Shown piece by piece: positions 8,192 to 17,000 of a DNA stretch of 30,056 nucleotides. The stretch covers positions 1 to 30,056 of the forward strand of contig CBDUUP010000013.1 of NCBI GenBank assembly GCA_965370435.1, in the 5' to 3' direction. A program made the translations under genes and the position numbers. The number at the start of each line of letters is the position of its first letter. Position 1 is the first letter of the stretch. The stretch comes from CBDUUP01 sp965370435 (lineage in GTDB: Bacteria > Chloroflexota > Anaerolineae > Anaerolineales > UBA11579). The notes under the pieces were generated by a model. It did not search any database. It worked only from the letters and a program-made list of their open reading frames with translations, and was not told the DNA's origin.

Positions 8192-8239
8192 ATATTTCTC
8201 CCTTTGGGAATGTGCGTATAGCCGATATGTCAGTTGATT

Positions 8240-8596
8240 CTATTCTTCCCTTGTGCGCTCGATTTCCACTCCCACAGATTTTGAAAATCTCACTGCTCCG
8301 GGTTTCTCCACCCGCACACGCACTTTCTGGACACCCGGTTCGGCCAGACAGAGTTGGGCCAGGTCGGCGGCCAGGGCTTCCACGGTGAAGCGTTGAGCGC
8401 TTTCCGCGTGAGCGAGGGCCTTCTTGCTGACCGTGCGGTAATTGACGCTGTCGTTCAGGTCATCGCTTTCACCCGCCTTCCGCAGGTCGGCGAACAAAAC
8501 CAGGTTGATGAGAATCTCCTGGGGTTTCTGGCGCTCCCAATCCTCCACACCAATGATACCGCGGGCAGTCAGATCTTTTATGATGATCTTATCCAT
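8240..8596 (-). CDS. folB: Dihydroneopterin aldolase
   Basis: Converts 7,8-dihydroneopterin to 6-hydroxymethyl-7,8-dihydropterin and glycolaldehyde in folate synthesis. The 118-residue protein begins MDKIIIKDLTARGIIGVEDWERQ, with the family's Glu in the GVEDWER segment, and contains NDSVNYRTV and FTVEALAADLAQL plus a late Lys (VRVEKPGAV). Length and motifs are normal for FolB. The start at 8596 is the Met beginning the conserved region; an in-frame extension of 15 residues is not conserved-looking. It lies 19 nt downstream of the DUF302 gene on the same strand, so they are probably co-transcribed. Confidence 0.93.
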   Translation of the reverse strand: MDKIIIKDLTARGIIGVEDWERQKPQEILINLVLFADLRKAGESDDLNDSVNYRTVSKKALAHAESAQRFTVEALAADLAQLCLAEPGVQKVRVRVEKPGAVRFSKSVGVEIERTREE

Positions 8597-8615
8597 ACCT
8601 ATCCACTGATCGTTC

Positions 8616-9026
8616 TCACCCTGCCTCCAGCGCCTGAACAACGCGGGATAATTTTGCGTGGGCTTCTTCAGCGACTTCTTTAATACCGGGGTTTTCCGCC
8701 AAACCCTCAGTATGGGCCATTATTCTGGGGTTGAACAGGCGCACCAGACTGCTTTCATCGGAGGCGGCCTCCACGGTCACGTTGCAGGGCAGCATCATGC
8801 CCACCAGAGGTTCAGCGGTCAGGGCTTGGTGCGCCAGGTGCGGGTTGCAAGCGCCTAAGATCACGTAGGGACGGAAGTCAACGTCCAACTTCTCTTTCAG
8901 GGTGGCGCGCACGTCAACCTCGGTCATTATGCCAAACCCTTCATCTTTGAGGGCGGCAGTGACAGTCTGGACAGCTTGTTGGTACGGTTGGTTGAGCTGA
9001 ACTTCAAAAGCGAGTGGTTCGGACAT
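8616..9026 (-). CDS. DUF302-family protein
   Basis: Small soluble protein of 136 residues matching the DUF302 pattern: an N-terminal AVQTVTAALKDEGFGIMTEVDVRATLKEKL-like segment (residues about 18-45), YVILGACNPHLAHQAL and LPCNVTVEA. The ACNPxxA and MMLPCNV segments are the hallmark of the family; their Cys residues are conserved, but the function is not established. AAGGAG at 6 nt supports the start at 9026. A TATAAT sits upstream on the minus strand (9092-9097) without an obvious -35 box. It probably heads a two-gene unit with folB. Confidence 0.88.
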   Translation of the reverse strand: MSEPLAFEVQLNQPYQQAVQTVTAALKDEGFGIMTEVDVRATLKEKLDVDFRPYVILGACNPHLAHQALTAEPLVGMMLPCNVTVEAASDESSLVRLFNPRIMAHTEGLAENPGIKEVAEEAHAKLSRVVQALEAG

Positions 9027-9145
9027 AAAATTCTCCTTTATCAAATCCTTCAGAGGGGGGGTACGCTCTGTCAGGGCTTTAGCTATTCTTTATTATACTC
9101 GCTTGGCTTCTCAAGGCGTTATCCAGAAATACCCATAATATCCCG

Positions 9146-9174
9146 ATTACACCGAAGCAAAAAAAGACTATAAT
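9146..9174 (+). promoter_or_regulatory. Promoter of the first TIR gene
   Basis: ATTACA (9146-9151), 17-nt spacer, TATAAT (9169-9174). The start codon follows 38 nt later. The -10 box is perfect and the -35 box matches four of six consensus bases. Confidence 0.6.
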
Positions 9175-9212
9175 TCCAATGGATAATTCTACCTTGACGA
9201 GAAGATAACATT

Positions 9213-10241
9213 ATGCCTAAAGATCACGTTTACATCTGCCACTCTCAACCGGACAAAGATTTTGCCCTCCAACTCGCCAACGACTTGAGATCCCGGGGGG
9301 TGACAGTTTGGAGGGAGGGGGATAACCAAGGGGCATTTTTAGAGCCTCAGCCGCAGCTTGAGGAGGCCATAAAGAACTGTGAGGCATTTCTTATCCTTCT
9401 CTCCCTCCATGCCTCTCTCGCCCTCAATTTACCCCCAGAACTCTCGCTTGCCAATAACGCCAGCAAAAAAATCATCCCCCTCCTTCTGGGATTGTCCGAG
9501 GTCCCGGACGCGTTTCGCTATCAGGTAGGCGGGATCCAGCCTTTGGCGTTTGAGCAAAGCGAATACGAGCGATCCCTGGACGGTTTGATGCAGGTATTGA
9601 TGCTGGAGGGAATCCCAGTTTCCCCTCCCCAAGCCGTGAAGGATTTGGAATACGACCTCCTGCCAGAACCGGAAGCAGAGTTGGAGTCGAAGCCTGAGCC
9701 AATGTCGAAGGCTGAGCCAAAAATAGATATGGCCCTCCTGTATGAATCCATGCCCGAAACAGGGGATGATCCCGCTCTTGAGCCAACGCCTGAGCCTGAG
9801 CCAGAGCCGAAGGCTGAGCCAATACCGAAGCCTGAGCCACCGCCGAAGCCACCGCCGAAGCCACCGCCTCCGCCTATTCCAAAGTCGAAGTCTGAAGCAA
9901 TGGATATGCTTGAATCGATTCTTGAGTCACGCTATAAACCTGGGGAGACCTTGGATGACGTGGGGGATTATGATTCCCCGATCAAGCAGTGGTTGGAGTC
10001 GGAGCCGCCGGTAGTCAAATCGCTCCTCGATATCGTCAAGCCGGGGGCCAAGCCCCAGGACTTGATCGAGTATGAACCGCTAGCCAGAAAAAAGGTATCC
10101 GATGAAATTGAGAACATCAGCATAATGACCGGTCTCTCCCGGGGCTGGGTGGTGGGTATTGTAGTTTTATGCTCGATGTGCATGTTATGGTTTTTTTGCA
10201 TCTCTGTGCTTGGCAGCATCCCCAGTTTACCATCTCCCTAA
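9213..10241 (+). CDS. TIR domain protein with Pro/Glu-rich linker and C-terminal membrane anchor
   Basis: 342 residues. The N-terminal TIR-like domain (about 4-130) starts HVYICHSQPDKDFALQLANDL and continues with GVTVWREGD and AFLILLS; a Glu at residue 76 (PPELSLA) is at the place of the usual NADase glutamate. Next comes a long acidic Pro/Glu/Lys linker (about 150-225) made of short PEPEPKAEP-type repeats, a helical region, and one hydrophobic segment (about 311-335) before a short tail. TIR proteins of bacteria often act as NAD-degrading or signalling effectors; here membrane attachment is predicted with the TIR domain in the cytoplasm. No partner sensor domain is fused, unlike the neighbouring TIR gene, and an FGE-like domain relic lies directly after the stop codon. 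Function is inferred from fold only. Confidence 0.85.
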   Translation: MPKDHVYICHSQPDKDFALQLANDLRSRGVTVWREGDNQGAFLEPQPQLEEAIKNCEAFLILLSLHASLALNLPPELSLANNASKKIIPLLLGLSEVPDAFRYQVGGIQPLAFEQSEYERSLDGLMQVLMLEGIPVSPPQAVKDLEYDLLPEPEAELESKPEPMSKAEPKIDMALLYESMPETGDDPALEPTPEPEPEPKAEPIPKPEPPPKPPPKPPPPPIPKSKSEAMDMLESILESRYKPGETLDDVGDYDSPIKQWLESEPPVVKSLLDIVKPGAKPQDLIEYEPLARKKVSDEIENISIMTGLSRGWVVGIVVLCSMCMLWFFCISVLGSIPSLPSP

Positions 10242-10273
10242 AATATTCCTGTCTGGGAAGCTCCCACGCTGTC

Positions 10274-10342
10274 GGTGGCGCCAATTCCGCCCCTCAAAAT
10301 GCGACCTATAACGTGGGGTTCCGCTGCGCGATGTCGCCTTGA
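10274..10342 (+). pseudogene. Remnant of an FGE-like domain C-terminus
   Basis: Translation in a frame different from the upstream TIR gene ends in ATYNVGFRCAMSP followed by a stop codon. NxGFRCA is the standard ending of FGE-sulfatase-type domains (the intact neighbours end DIGFRCARWP and HIGFRCASSP). Only this tail survives. It suggests that the first TIR gene, or another gene, once carried a C-terminal FGE-like domain as the second TIR gene does. Confidence 0.65.
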
Positions 10343-10431
10343 TGAACACTGATTCGTTGAATGGATGAGGTCACTGAATCTGCCGGAGGGGGATTTTGTT
10401 ATTAGTGAGGTGATTTCAGTCGCCAAATTTT

Positions 10432-10460
10432 TTGTCCGTCCAAGAAAATGAGATTATAAT
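10432..10460 (+). promoter_or_regulatory. Promoter upstream of TIR relic and TIR-FGE gene
   Basis: TTGTCC (10432-10437), 17-nt spacer, TATAAT (10455-10460). It would transcribe the TIR relic at 10499 and the intact TIR-FGE gene behind it. Confidence 0.6.
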
Positions 10461-10498
10461 AGCATCATACGTCTCCTGTCTTGGGAGAATTTCATAAC

Positions 10499-10596
10499 AT
10501 GCTCGATGACTACGTCTTCATCAGCTAATACAAAGCTCAAGAAATCGTCCTCCAATTGTAGATGAATTGGAGGCGCGTGGACTTGCTATAGAATGA
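10499..10596 (+). pseudogene. Remnant of a TIR domain N-terminus
   Basis: Starts with an ATG and reads MLDDYVFIS, a stop codon, then YKAQEIVLQL; after a frameshift it continues VDELEARGLAIE and a stop. Joined, this is the first ~32 residues of a TIR domain (YVFISY ... DELEARGLAI). The stop falls where the Tyr of FISY is expected. The last bases overlap the ATG of the intact TIR-FGE gene. Confidence 0.7.
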
Positions 10597-12359
10597 TGTT
10601 AAATACCAAAACCGCTATATTTATCAGTTACCGGAGGGATGATACCGCCGGATATGCAGGGCGGCTCTATGACCGCTTAAGCGCACATTTCGGTGAAGAC
10701 CGCCTCTTCATGGATGTCGACACCTTAGCCCCAGGCGTGAATTTCGTGGATGTTTTGCGTAATGCGGTCGCTTCGTGCGATGTGCTGATTGCGCTGATTG
10801 GCCATCAGTGGCTGCATATCGCCGATACTGAAGGGGGGCGAAAGTTGGACAACCTTGAAGATTTCGTCCGCCTGGAGATTGTCGCCGCGCTGGAGCGAGG
10901 CATCACCGTAATCCCGGTGCTGGTTGGCGGAGCAAGAAATCTCCGCTCGATCGATCTACCCGATGATCTGAAACCCTTGGCGAACCGCCACGCAGTTGAA
11001 CTGCGCCACACTCGTTTCAATGCAGACGTTGATTACCTTGTCCTCGCATTAGAACGAGAATTGGCCGCGGCGGAGGAAACGCGAGCCGAAGCCCAGCGGT
11101 TGGCAGAGGAAGCCGAACGCAAGGCCAAAGAAGAATCCGAACGGAAGGTAAAAGAAGAAGCTGAACACAAGTCCAAGCAAGACGCAGAAAAGAAGGCATT
11201 GTATGAGGCTGAGCATAAAGAAAAAGAAGAAGCCGAACGTAAGACGAAGGAAGAGGCCGAGTGTAAGGTCAAGAAAGAGGCAGAGCAGAAAGCAATAGAG
11301 GAGTCCACACGCAAAACTAAAGAAGACGCAGAAAGAAAAGAAGAATATGAACGCGCACCAAAACCGAGGAAAGCACCATACCTCAAACCGCTGACCCGAC
11401 CCATGTCTGCCCGACCCCCAACCACCAAACCTAAAATCCCCACCCGGAACTGGATTATTGGGTCTGTGTTGTTTGGATTGATAGCGATGTTGCTTGTGGG
11501 TGGCACAGGTATTTTGGCGGCTGTGGGTTTGTGGTTGCAACCTGTCGATGCAACGGCCACAGTGAGGGCTGGTGCAACATTCACCGCGAGAGTTGGTGCA
11601 ACAGCCACCGCGAGAGCTACACTTGCTTCTTATGGCATGATGGTTTCAGAAAAAGATGGCATGATCCTGGTTTACGTCCCCGAGGGTGAATTTCTTAGGG
11701 GTTCGTCAGATTCCGACACCCAGGCAAATGACGGTGAGAAACCCCAACACACCGTAACCCTGGACGCCTTCTGGATTGACCAGACCGAAGTGACCAATGG
11801 AATGTACGCCCTCTGCGTGGAATCTGGGGACTGTACGCTCCCATCAAGATCAAACTCTTCCACGCGCAATGCCTATTACGGAAATTCAGATTACGATGAT
11901 TTCCCTGTGATCTACGTATCTTGGGAGCAAGCGGATGACTACTGCAAATGGGCCAAGCGGCGTTTGCCGACCGAGGCGGAATGGGAGAAGGCGGCTCGCG
12001 GGATTGATGGAAGGTTATACCCGTGGGGTAACACTTCGCCGAATTCCACCTTGCTGAATTACTATTGGAACACGGGCGATACGACGGCTGTAGGCAGCTA
12101 CCCCGATGGGGCCAGCCCATTTGGGGCTTTGGATATGGTTGGTAATATCTGGGAATGGGTGGCTGATTGGTATAACTCATACTCTGACGTTATTTTGAGC
12201 CTGGAAAACCCCTTGGGGCCGACCTCCGGCTCATACCGGGTGATCCGGGGTGGCTTCTTTGATTATTATGATAGGAACGTCAGTGCTGCTAAACGCGGCT
12301 TGTACCTTCCCGATAGTACGAACTTCGATATCGGATTTCGTTGCGCTCGCTGGCCTTGA
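10593..12359 (+). CDS. TIR-coiled coil-membrane segment-FGE-like domain protein
   Basis: 588 residues in four parts. The TIR domain (about 7-150) has FISYRRDD, LFMDVD, and DFVRLEI with a Glu at residue 95 in the position of the catalytic Glu of NAD-cleaving TIRs. A charged Glu/Lys/Ala coiled coil follows (about 152-260). A hydrophobic segment (about 286-316) should cross the membrane. The C-terminal FGE-sulfatase/C-type-lectin-like domain (about 349-588) shows FWIDQTEVTNGMY, RRLPTEAEWEKAARG, DMVGNIWEWVADWY and the ending GFRCARWP. The segment after VIRGG reads FFDYYDRN and lacks the catalytic Cys pair of true formylglycine-generating enzymes, so ligand or surface binding is more likely than sulfatase activation. 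Topology implies an outside FGE-like sensor and a cytoplasmic TIR effector. No Shine-Dalgarno is evident before the start. Confidence 0.9.
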   Translation: MMLNTKTAIFISYRRDDTAGYAGRLYDRLSAHFGEDRLFMDVDTLAPGVNFVDVLRNAVASCDVLIALIGHQWLHIADTEGGRKLDNLEDFVRLEIVAALERGITVIPVLVGGARNLRSIDLPDDLKPLANRHAVELRHTRFNADVDYLVLALERELAAAEETRAEAQRLAEEAERKAKEESERKVKEEAEHKSKQDAEKKALYEAEHKEKEEAERKTKEEAECKVKKEAEQKAIEESTRKTKEDAERKEEYERAPKPRKAPYLKPLTRPMSARPPTTKPKIPTRNWIIGSVLFGLIAMLLVGGTGILAAVGLWLQPVDATATVRAGATFTARVGATATARATLASYGMMVSEKDGMILVYVPEGEFLRGSSDSDTQANDGEKPQHTVTLDAFWIDQTEVTNGMYALCVESGDCTLPSRSNSSTRNAYYGNSDYDDFPVIYVSWEQADDYCKWAKRRLPTEAEWEKAARGIDGRLYPWGNTSPNSTLLNYYWNTGDTTAVGSYPDGASPFGALDMVGNIWEWVADWYNSYSDVILSLENPLGPTSGSYRVIRGGFFDYYDRNVSAAKRGLYLPDSTNFDIGFRCARWP

Positions 12360-12492
12360 TTCTGGAATTCTGTTTTTCTGAATTGGTAGGAATTAACGAA
12401 TCAAGATAATGTAGAAACACCCCACCTGGACGTTTCCCGCGTAACCACAGACATAAGATTCTGTTGGTATTGAATCGAAGAGTCCGCCATCA

Positions 12493-12517
12493 GGAGACGG
12501 GCCACCGGCCCGTCTCT
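12493..12517. repeat. GC-rich palindrome at the lgt 3' end
   Basis: GAGACGGGCC-ACC-GGCCCGTCTC is a perfect 10-bp stem with a 3-nt loop that overlaps the lgt stop codon. No T-run follows on the minus strand, so it is either a Rho-independent-like hairpin without tail or a dispersed palindromic repeat. The rest of the 156-nt gap to the TIR-FGE gene holds nothing I can recognise. Confidence 0.6.
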
Positions 12518-13271
12518 ACGGTATTGCGCTATCCAATGAAGGTTGATTCTTGACAATCGTCCTTTTCCCCAACCCCCACAAACACCCCGCCATCACCACC
12601 CACGCCGCTACCTGAACGGCGCGCAACCCCCCGAATACCAGCATGCTGTCCCCTCGGAAGGCCTCCAAAAACAGCGCCGCCCCCGCGCTCAACGCCATAA
12701 ACCGCAAGAAAACCACCCCCGGTGGCTGCTCCCCGCTGCGTCCCGGCCAGACCAGCGCCAGGATGCCCAGCGCGGCCAGCGTCTCGTATGCTTGGCTGGG
12801 ATGGCGGCTCTCGCCCCAGAGTTGGATGGCCCAGAGGAGCTTGGATGGCGCGCCGAAGGCGGTCCCGGAAGCCAGGTGGGATAATCCCAGCGCAACGCCT
12901 ATCACCGCCAGCGCCGGGGTGAGGGCGTCCAGTGTAGGCCAGAGAGCCATCCCTTTCCGTTGGGCGTAAACGATCCCCACGATCACGCCCACCGCCAGAC
13001 CGCCCCACGGATCCAACAAGCCGGGGTTGAGCGAGACCAAGCTGGCGGGGCTGGCGATGAAGGCCTCCGAGAATTGGGCTGCGTAGGATAGCCTGGCGCC
13101 GACGACCCCGCCGATGAGGGCGATGAAGGCCAGGTTGTATAGGAGATTGGGGTCAGTATCGTAACGTTCGGCGTGACGCTCCGCCAGGGTCAATCCCAAC
13201 CACACCCCCAAAAGGAGGATCAGGCCGGGAGCCTGGATTGCCAGGGGGCCGACTTGCAGGATGGGAAACAT
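12516..13271 (-). CDS. lgt: Prolipoprotein diacylglyceryl transferase family protein
   Basis: Transfers diacylglycerol from phosphatidylglycerol to the lipobox cysteine of prelipoproteins; polytopic inner-membrane enzyme. 251 residues with about seven hydrophobic segments, GGVVGARLSYA (the GxxGARLxY signature), DPWGGLAVG, and RHPSQAYE matching the conserved HPSQLYE-type motif. The Lgt Arg residues in GARL and near ESRHPSQ are present. It is somewhat more divergent than housekeeping Lgt, so a paralogue is possible. The ATG at 13271 is preferred to a TTG one codon upstream because GGGAGGG is better spaced; it overlaps the tlpA stop codon as TGATG, implying translational coupling. The window encodes four predicted lipoproteins. 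Confidence 0.88.
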   Translation of the reverse strand: MFPILQVGPLAIQAPGLILLLGVWLGLTLAERHAERYDTDPNLLYNLAFIALIGGVVGARLSYAAQFSEAFIASPASLVSLNPGLLDPWGGLAVGVIVGIVYAQRKGMALWPTLDALTPALAVIGVALGLSHLASGTAFGAPSKLLWAIQLWGESRHPSQAYETLAALGILALVWPGRSGEQPPGVVFLRFMALSAGAALFLEAFRGDSMLVFGGLRAVQVAAWVVMAGCLWGLGKRTIVKNQPSLDSAIP

Positions 13272-13825
13272 CAACGCCCTCCCGTCAGAAGCAGTTCAAC
13301 CCGCACCCGGAGCAGGGCTTCCGCCATCGGCCCGCCGATCACCACCTCCGAGATCACGCCATCGGGATAAATGAAATAGGAAGTCGGCAGGGCTTGCAGG
13401 TTGTAGAGGCGGGAGATCTCCCCGGTTTCGTCGTAAATGATGGTGAAGGTGAGGCCCAGTTCGTCAATGAAGGCTTGGGCGTTGGCGCGGCTGTCCTGGT
13501 TGGCGGCGTTGACCGCCAGGATGACAAATCCCTGGCTGGCGTATTCTTCGTAGAGCCGCTGCATGGCGGGCATCTCCTCCCGGCAAGGTCCGCACCAACT
13601 GGTCCATAAATTGATGAGCACGGGCTGTCCCCGGAGATCAGAAAGGGAGATAGACTCCCCGGTGGAGGTGAGGGCCTTAAAATCAGGAGCCAAAAATCCG
13701 CGCTGCGGGGCCGGTATCCTCCCGCCAGTGACGCTCCCGTCCGGGGCCGCGCTGACCCAGATCCAAACCGCCGCCGCCGCCAAGATAAAGACCGGCCAAC
13801 CGGTCCAACGTCTAAATGAATTCAT
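13271..13825 (-). CDS. TlpA-type membrane-anchored thioredoxin
   Basis: Extracytoplasmic thiol-disulfide oxidoreductase of the TlpA/ResA group. From the Met at 13825 it has 184 residues: an N-terminal hydrophobic anchor (about 6-25), the AhpC/TSA-redoxin-like start APDFKALTSTGESISLSDLRG, the active site WCGPC (C78 and C81), and the cis-Pro region ALPTSYFI. A TTG start 15 codons upstream is open but lacks a ribosome site. It is followed by lgt with a 1-nt overlap. This gene keeps both catalytic cysteines, which is a useful contrast to the UGA-containing thioredoxin at 18226. Confidence 0.9.
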   Translation of the reverse strand: MNSFRRWTGWPVFILAAAAVWIWVSAAPDGSVTGGRIPAPQRGFLAPDFKALTSTGESISLSDLRGQPVLINLWTSWCGPCREEMPAMQRLYEEYASQGFVILAVNAANQDSRANAQAFIDELGLTFTIIYDETGEISRLYNLQALPTSYFIYPDGVISEVVIGGPMAEALLRVRVELLLTGGR

Positions 13826-13899
13826 CCTTAAAATACTCTCCAATCGCAGAATAAAGACTGCCAGACTCAACGACTATTCGAACAATATGTACATAGATT

Positions 13900-13929
13900 T
13901 TGATGACAGAAATGGTATTCTAGTATAGT
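13900..13929 (+). promoter_or_regulatory. Candidate promoter of the metzincin gene
   Basis: TTGATG (13900-13905), 18-nt spacer, TATAGT (13924-13929), in the 230-nt divergent gap between tlpA and the large protease gene. The 5' leader would be about 120 nt. Confidence 0.45.
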
Positions 13930-14055
13930 ATATAGCATTGTATTTACGATTCTTAGATGCCTCCATAGCAACATTAATTACTCATCATCAATGCGTCCCC
14001 CCGGGCGATGAAGGCAGCCAATCTACCTCAATTAAATTTCTATAAGGAGAGAGCG

Positions 14056-17000
14056 ATGAAAATCTGGTCATCCCTGTTGTCAACCCGTGGGCTGGTATTC
14101 CTGATCTTGCTCTTAATCATCCTCCCGTTGGGATTGGGAGATAACCAGCCTGGTCTAGCAGCGGGGCAAAGCGCCATGTTCTTCCCCAATATCTCAGTCA
14201 ACCCTGGCAACGGCATGGCAGGCGCATCGGTGACCATCTCAGGCAGCGATTACACCGCGGGCACCGAAGCCCGGGTGCGTTGGGATGGGGTGGACCAAAA
14301 TTCATTCAATATGCCCGCCCAACCCTTCTCGATCAACTGGACCATTCCCTATGGGGTCTCGCCCGGCACACACCAGATTGGAGTCTGCACCGGATGCGGA
14401 CAGGGGGAGTTTGAGCAGTTTTCACAAGTCCCCTTCAACGTCATCGCCCCCTCCCGCACGCCGACCATCAGACCCAGCAGAACGGCCACCACCATCCCCA
14501 GCAATACGCCCACCACCGTCCCCAGCCGAACCCCGACCATAACCTTAACCCCGTTCATCAGCTTCACCCCAACGGAAACCTCTATTTACACCTCGACTCA
14601 CACGCCCACCCTGGAAGGGTGCCGCGACAGCATCACCATACTCCATCCAGAACATGCCGGGGACCTGGGGGGCGTGGAATCCACCGATTTCATTGTGGAG
14701 GTGATCTATTACGGCGCTGAGCCTTTGACCATCGAATTCTATGTCCGTGAACATTCGACCAACATTCTTTACACTCAGTGGCCCGATCCTCTCCCCGGCA
14801 CGGTGGTTGAAGTGGAGACCGACCCTTCCAATCCGAACCGGTGGGTCTTCACCGTTCGAGACATCCCCGTCCCGCTGGGGCCTTACGCGTTCATGGTGCA
14901 GATCCCCCGGTATCACACTTGTATGCCCCGGTCGGATAAATATACTCAATTCAGGAACGGCTTCATACCTTCCGCCACGCCTCGGCCTTCGGTCTGCGGC
15001 GATCTGGGATTGAGCGTCGAAGCCGAATTGATCAACTTTGAAACTGGCAATGGCCTTGGCTACTATTCCAGATGGTTAGAAACCCAGTATGGCCTTCGTT
15101 TTGAGGGTTCCTTGAAATTATTGGATGCGTCGGGCGGCCTGGGGGTGCTGCCCCGTTCGGGAAGCCATGTGGGCGGCAGCGGGGAGGGGATGGAGTTCGG
15201 CAGCGCCTTTCAGCCCATACGGATGAGTTTCGACCGCGGCCTGCAGGCATTAGGGATGTTTGTGGGCTTGGATCAAGTGTACAGCGTCACCAGCGAGATC
15301 ACCGCGGTTCTGAGCGTTTATGGTTATCGAGGCGGGGGCGGCGAGCTCACTTTCCTGGGCGCGGGGACGGTCTCCTTCCCCCCCGAACCGACTGATCTGG
15401 TCTACTGCGTCAAGTTTGAAGCCGCTCCAGGCGATGTGATCGCCAAAGCCGAACTGGATTACATAGATGCCGCCGGAACCTCCATCGCCGAGAGACGCCT
15501 GATTGATGACCTCACCCTGGTCTATTTTTCCTCAGTGGAGGACCCAGCCCCTGGCGACACCGGCGGCCTGCCACCCGACCTGCCGCCGGTGGTTGACATC
15601 ACCGGCCCCAGCGGGGCGGAGGTCATCACCGCCGCCACCGTCGCGGTGCGGGCCAATATCGCCGAAGACCGCGGCTTGGCCCACGTCTACTACCGGATCA
15701 ATGACGGCGATTTGATCGAGATCGGCTACTCGCCGGTTGTGGGGAGTCCTGGGGAGTATTTCACCGGCTTCAATCTCAGCGCCAGCTTGCTGGATTACAA
15801 CCAGACCAACACATTCACTATCGTGGCCGAAGACACCGCCGGACAAAGAGGCAGCGACAGCGTCATCCTCACCCTCGCCACGCCAGTCCCGGACCTGGAC
15901 ATCATCATCTACAAGATCGAGGTTATCCAGACCGTGCAGTGTTTAGAAAGCCCCTCCTGCGGGCCGGATAATTCCATCCACTTGTATACCGGCAAGCCGA
16001 CCCTGGTGCGGGCCTACGTGTACTCGACCGGAACTGATGACCCGATGCCCAATATCTCTGGCCAACTCTGTATTCGTTCAGCCTGTTTTCCTTCCATGAA
16101 CCGAGTCACCGTCTCTCCGAACAATGATCCGGTGCGGGTGTTCCGCCGCGAATTGGCGAGCACCCTCAACTTTATCATCCCCGAATTTTATACCGCCCGT
16201 GCCCAAAGTTTGCAGCTTCTCGTCACCGTCAATCCCGATATGCGAGATGCGTTGGAGTGCTGCATGGGCAATAACACAATGTCACAGGATGCGTTGATCC
16301 GCCCCAGCGCGCCGATCAACGTAGTCACCATCGGGGTGGCGAGAGCCGACGGCTCTTCCCCCGACTATGTCCAGGCCAGAGCGGAAATGCTCCCGTTTTT
16401 CAAGGCGGTCTATCCCACCGGCGACGTCCGTTTTCTGACCTTCGCCGGGGATGCCCTCATGTCTTTGGATTATGATTTTGGCAGCTGCGGGCAACTGCAT
16501 TTGCAGGAGGGATGGGCGGGCCTTTTGTACGACCTTCTATGGAAGGCCAATCTCTCTGGCCCTGATCCTGACCCGATGGGCCGGAGGAGCGGCGGGCCAG
16601 TCTACTGGTATGGGATGGTGGATGAATCGGTAGGCCACGGGCCGCATGGCTGTGGGATGTATCCCCCTTATGGATTCTTGGCTGCTGGCATTGTGAACAC
16701 TCGATGGATGCATTACGCCGACTTTGCGGGTGAGATCTTGGCTCACGAGATAGGCCATAATAATGGATTTGCCCATCCCGCCGGCTGCGACGCAGCAAAT
16801 ACTAATCCGGCGGCGCCCTCGTTCACCGGTTCCTATGGGGTTGATTTGCGATACTCTGGTATCTTCCTGTACCGGCCCTCTAGTTATGATTTCATGAGCT
16901 ACTGTGGGGACGACCTCGGTACCTGGGTCAGTCACATAACTTATCGCGCCCTGGGATCTGGACTCTATGGCGTGGCCCAGAACCCAGAATGGCAGCCGTC

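Noticed and set aside
11033..11608. Long minus-strand ORFs opposite the TIR-FGE gene
   Set aside because: Low-complexity Ser/Phe/Leu-rich translations that mirror the Glu/Lys/Ala coiled coil of the plus strand; no ribosome site.
11637..12359. Variable region of a diversity-generating retroelement in the FGE-like domain
   Set aside because: FGE-like C-termini can be such targets, but there is no reverse transcriptase or near-identical template repeat in the window; the three FGE-like endings differ broadly, not at scattered adenine positions.
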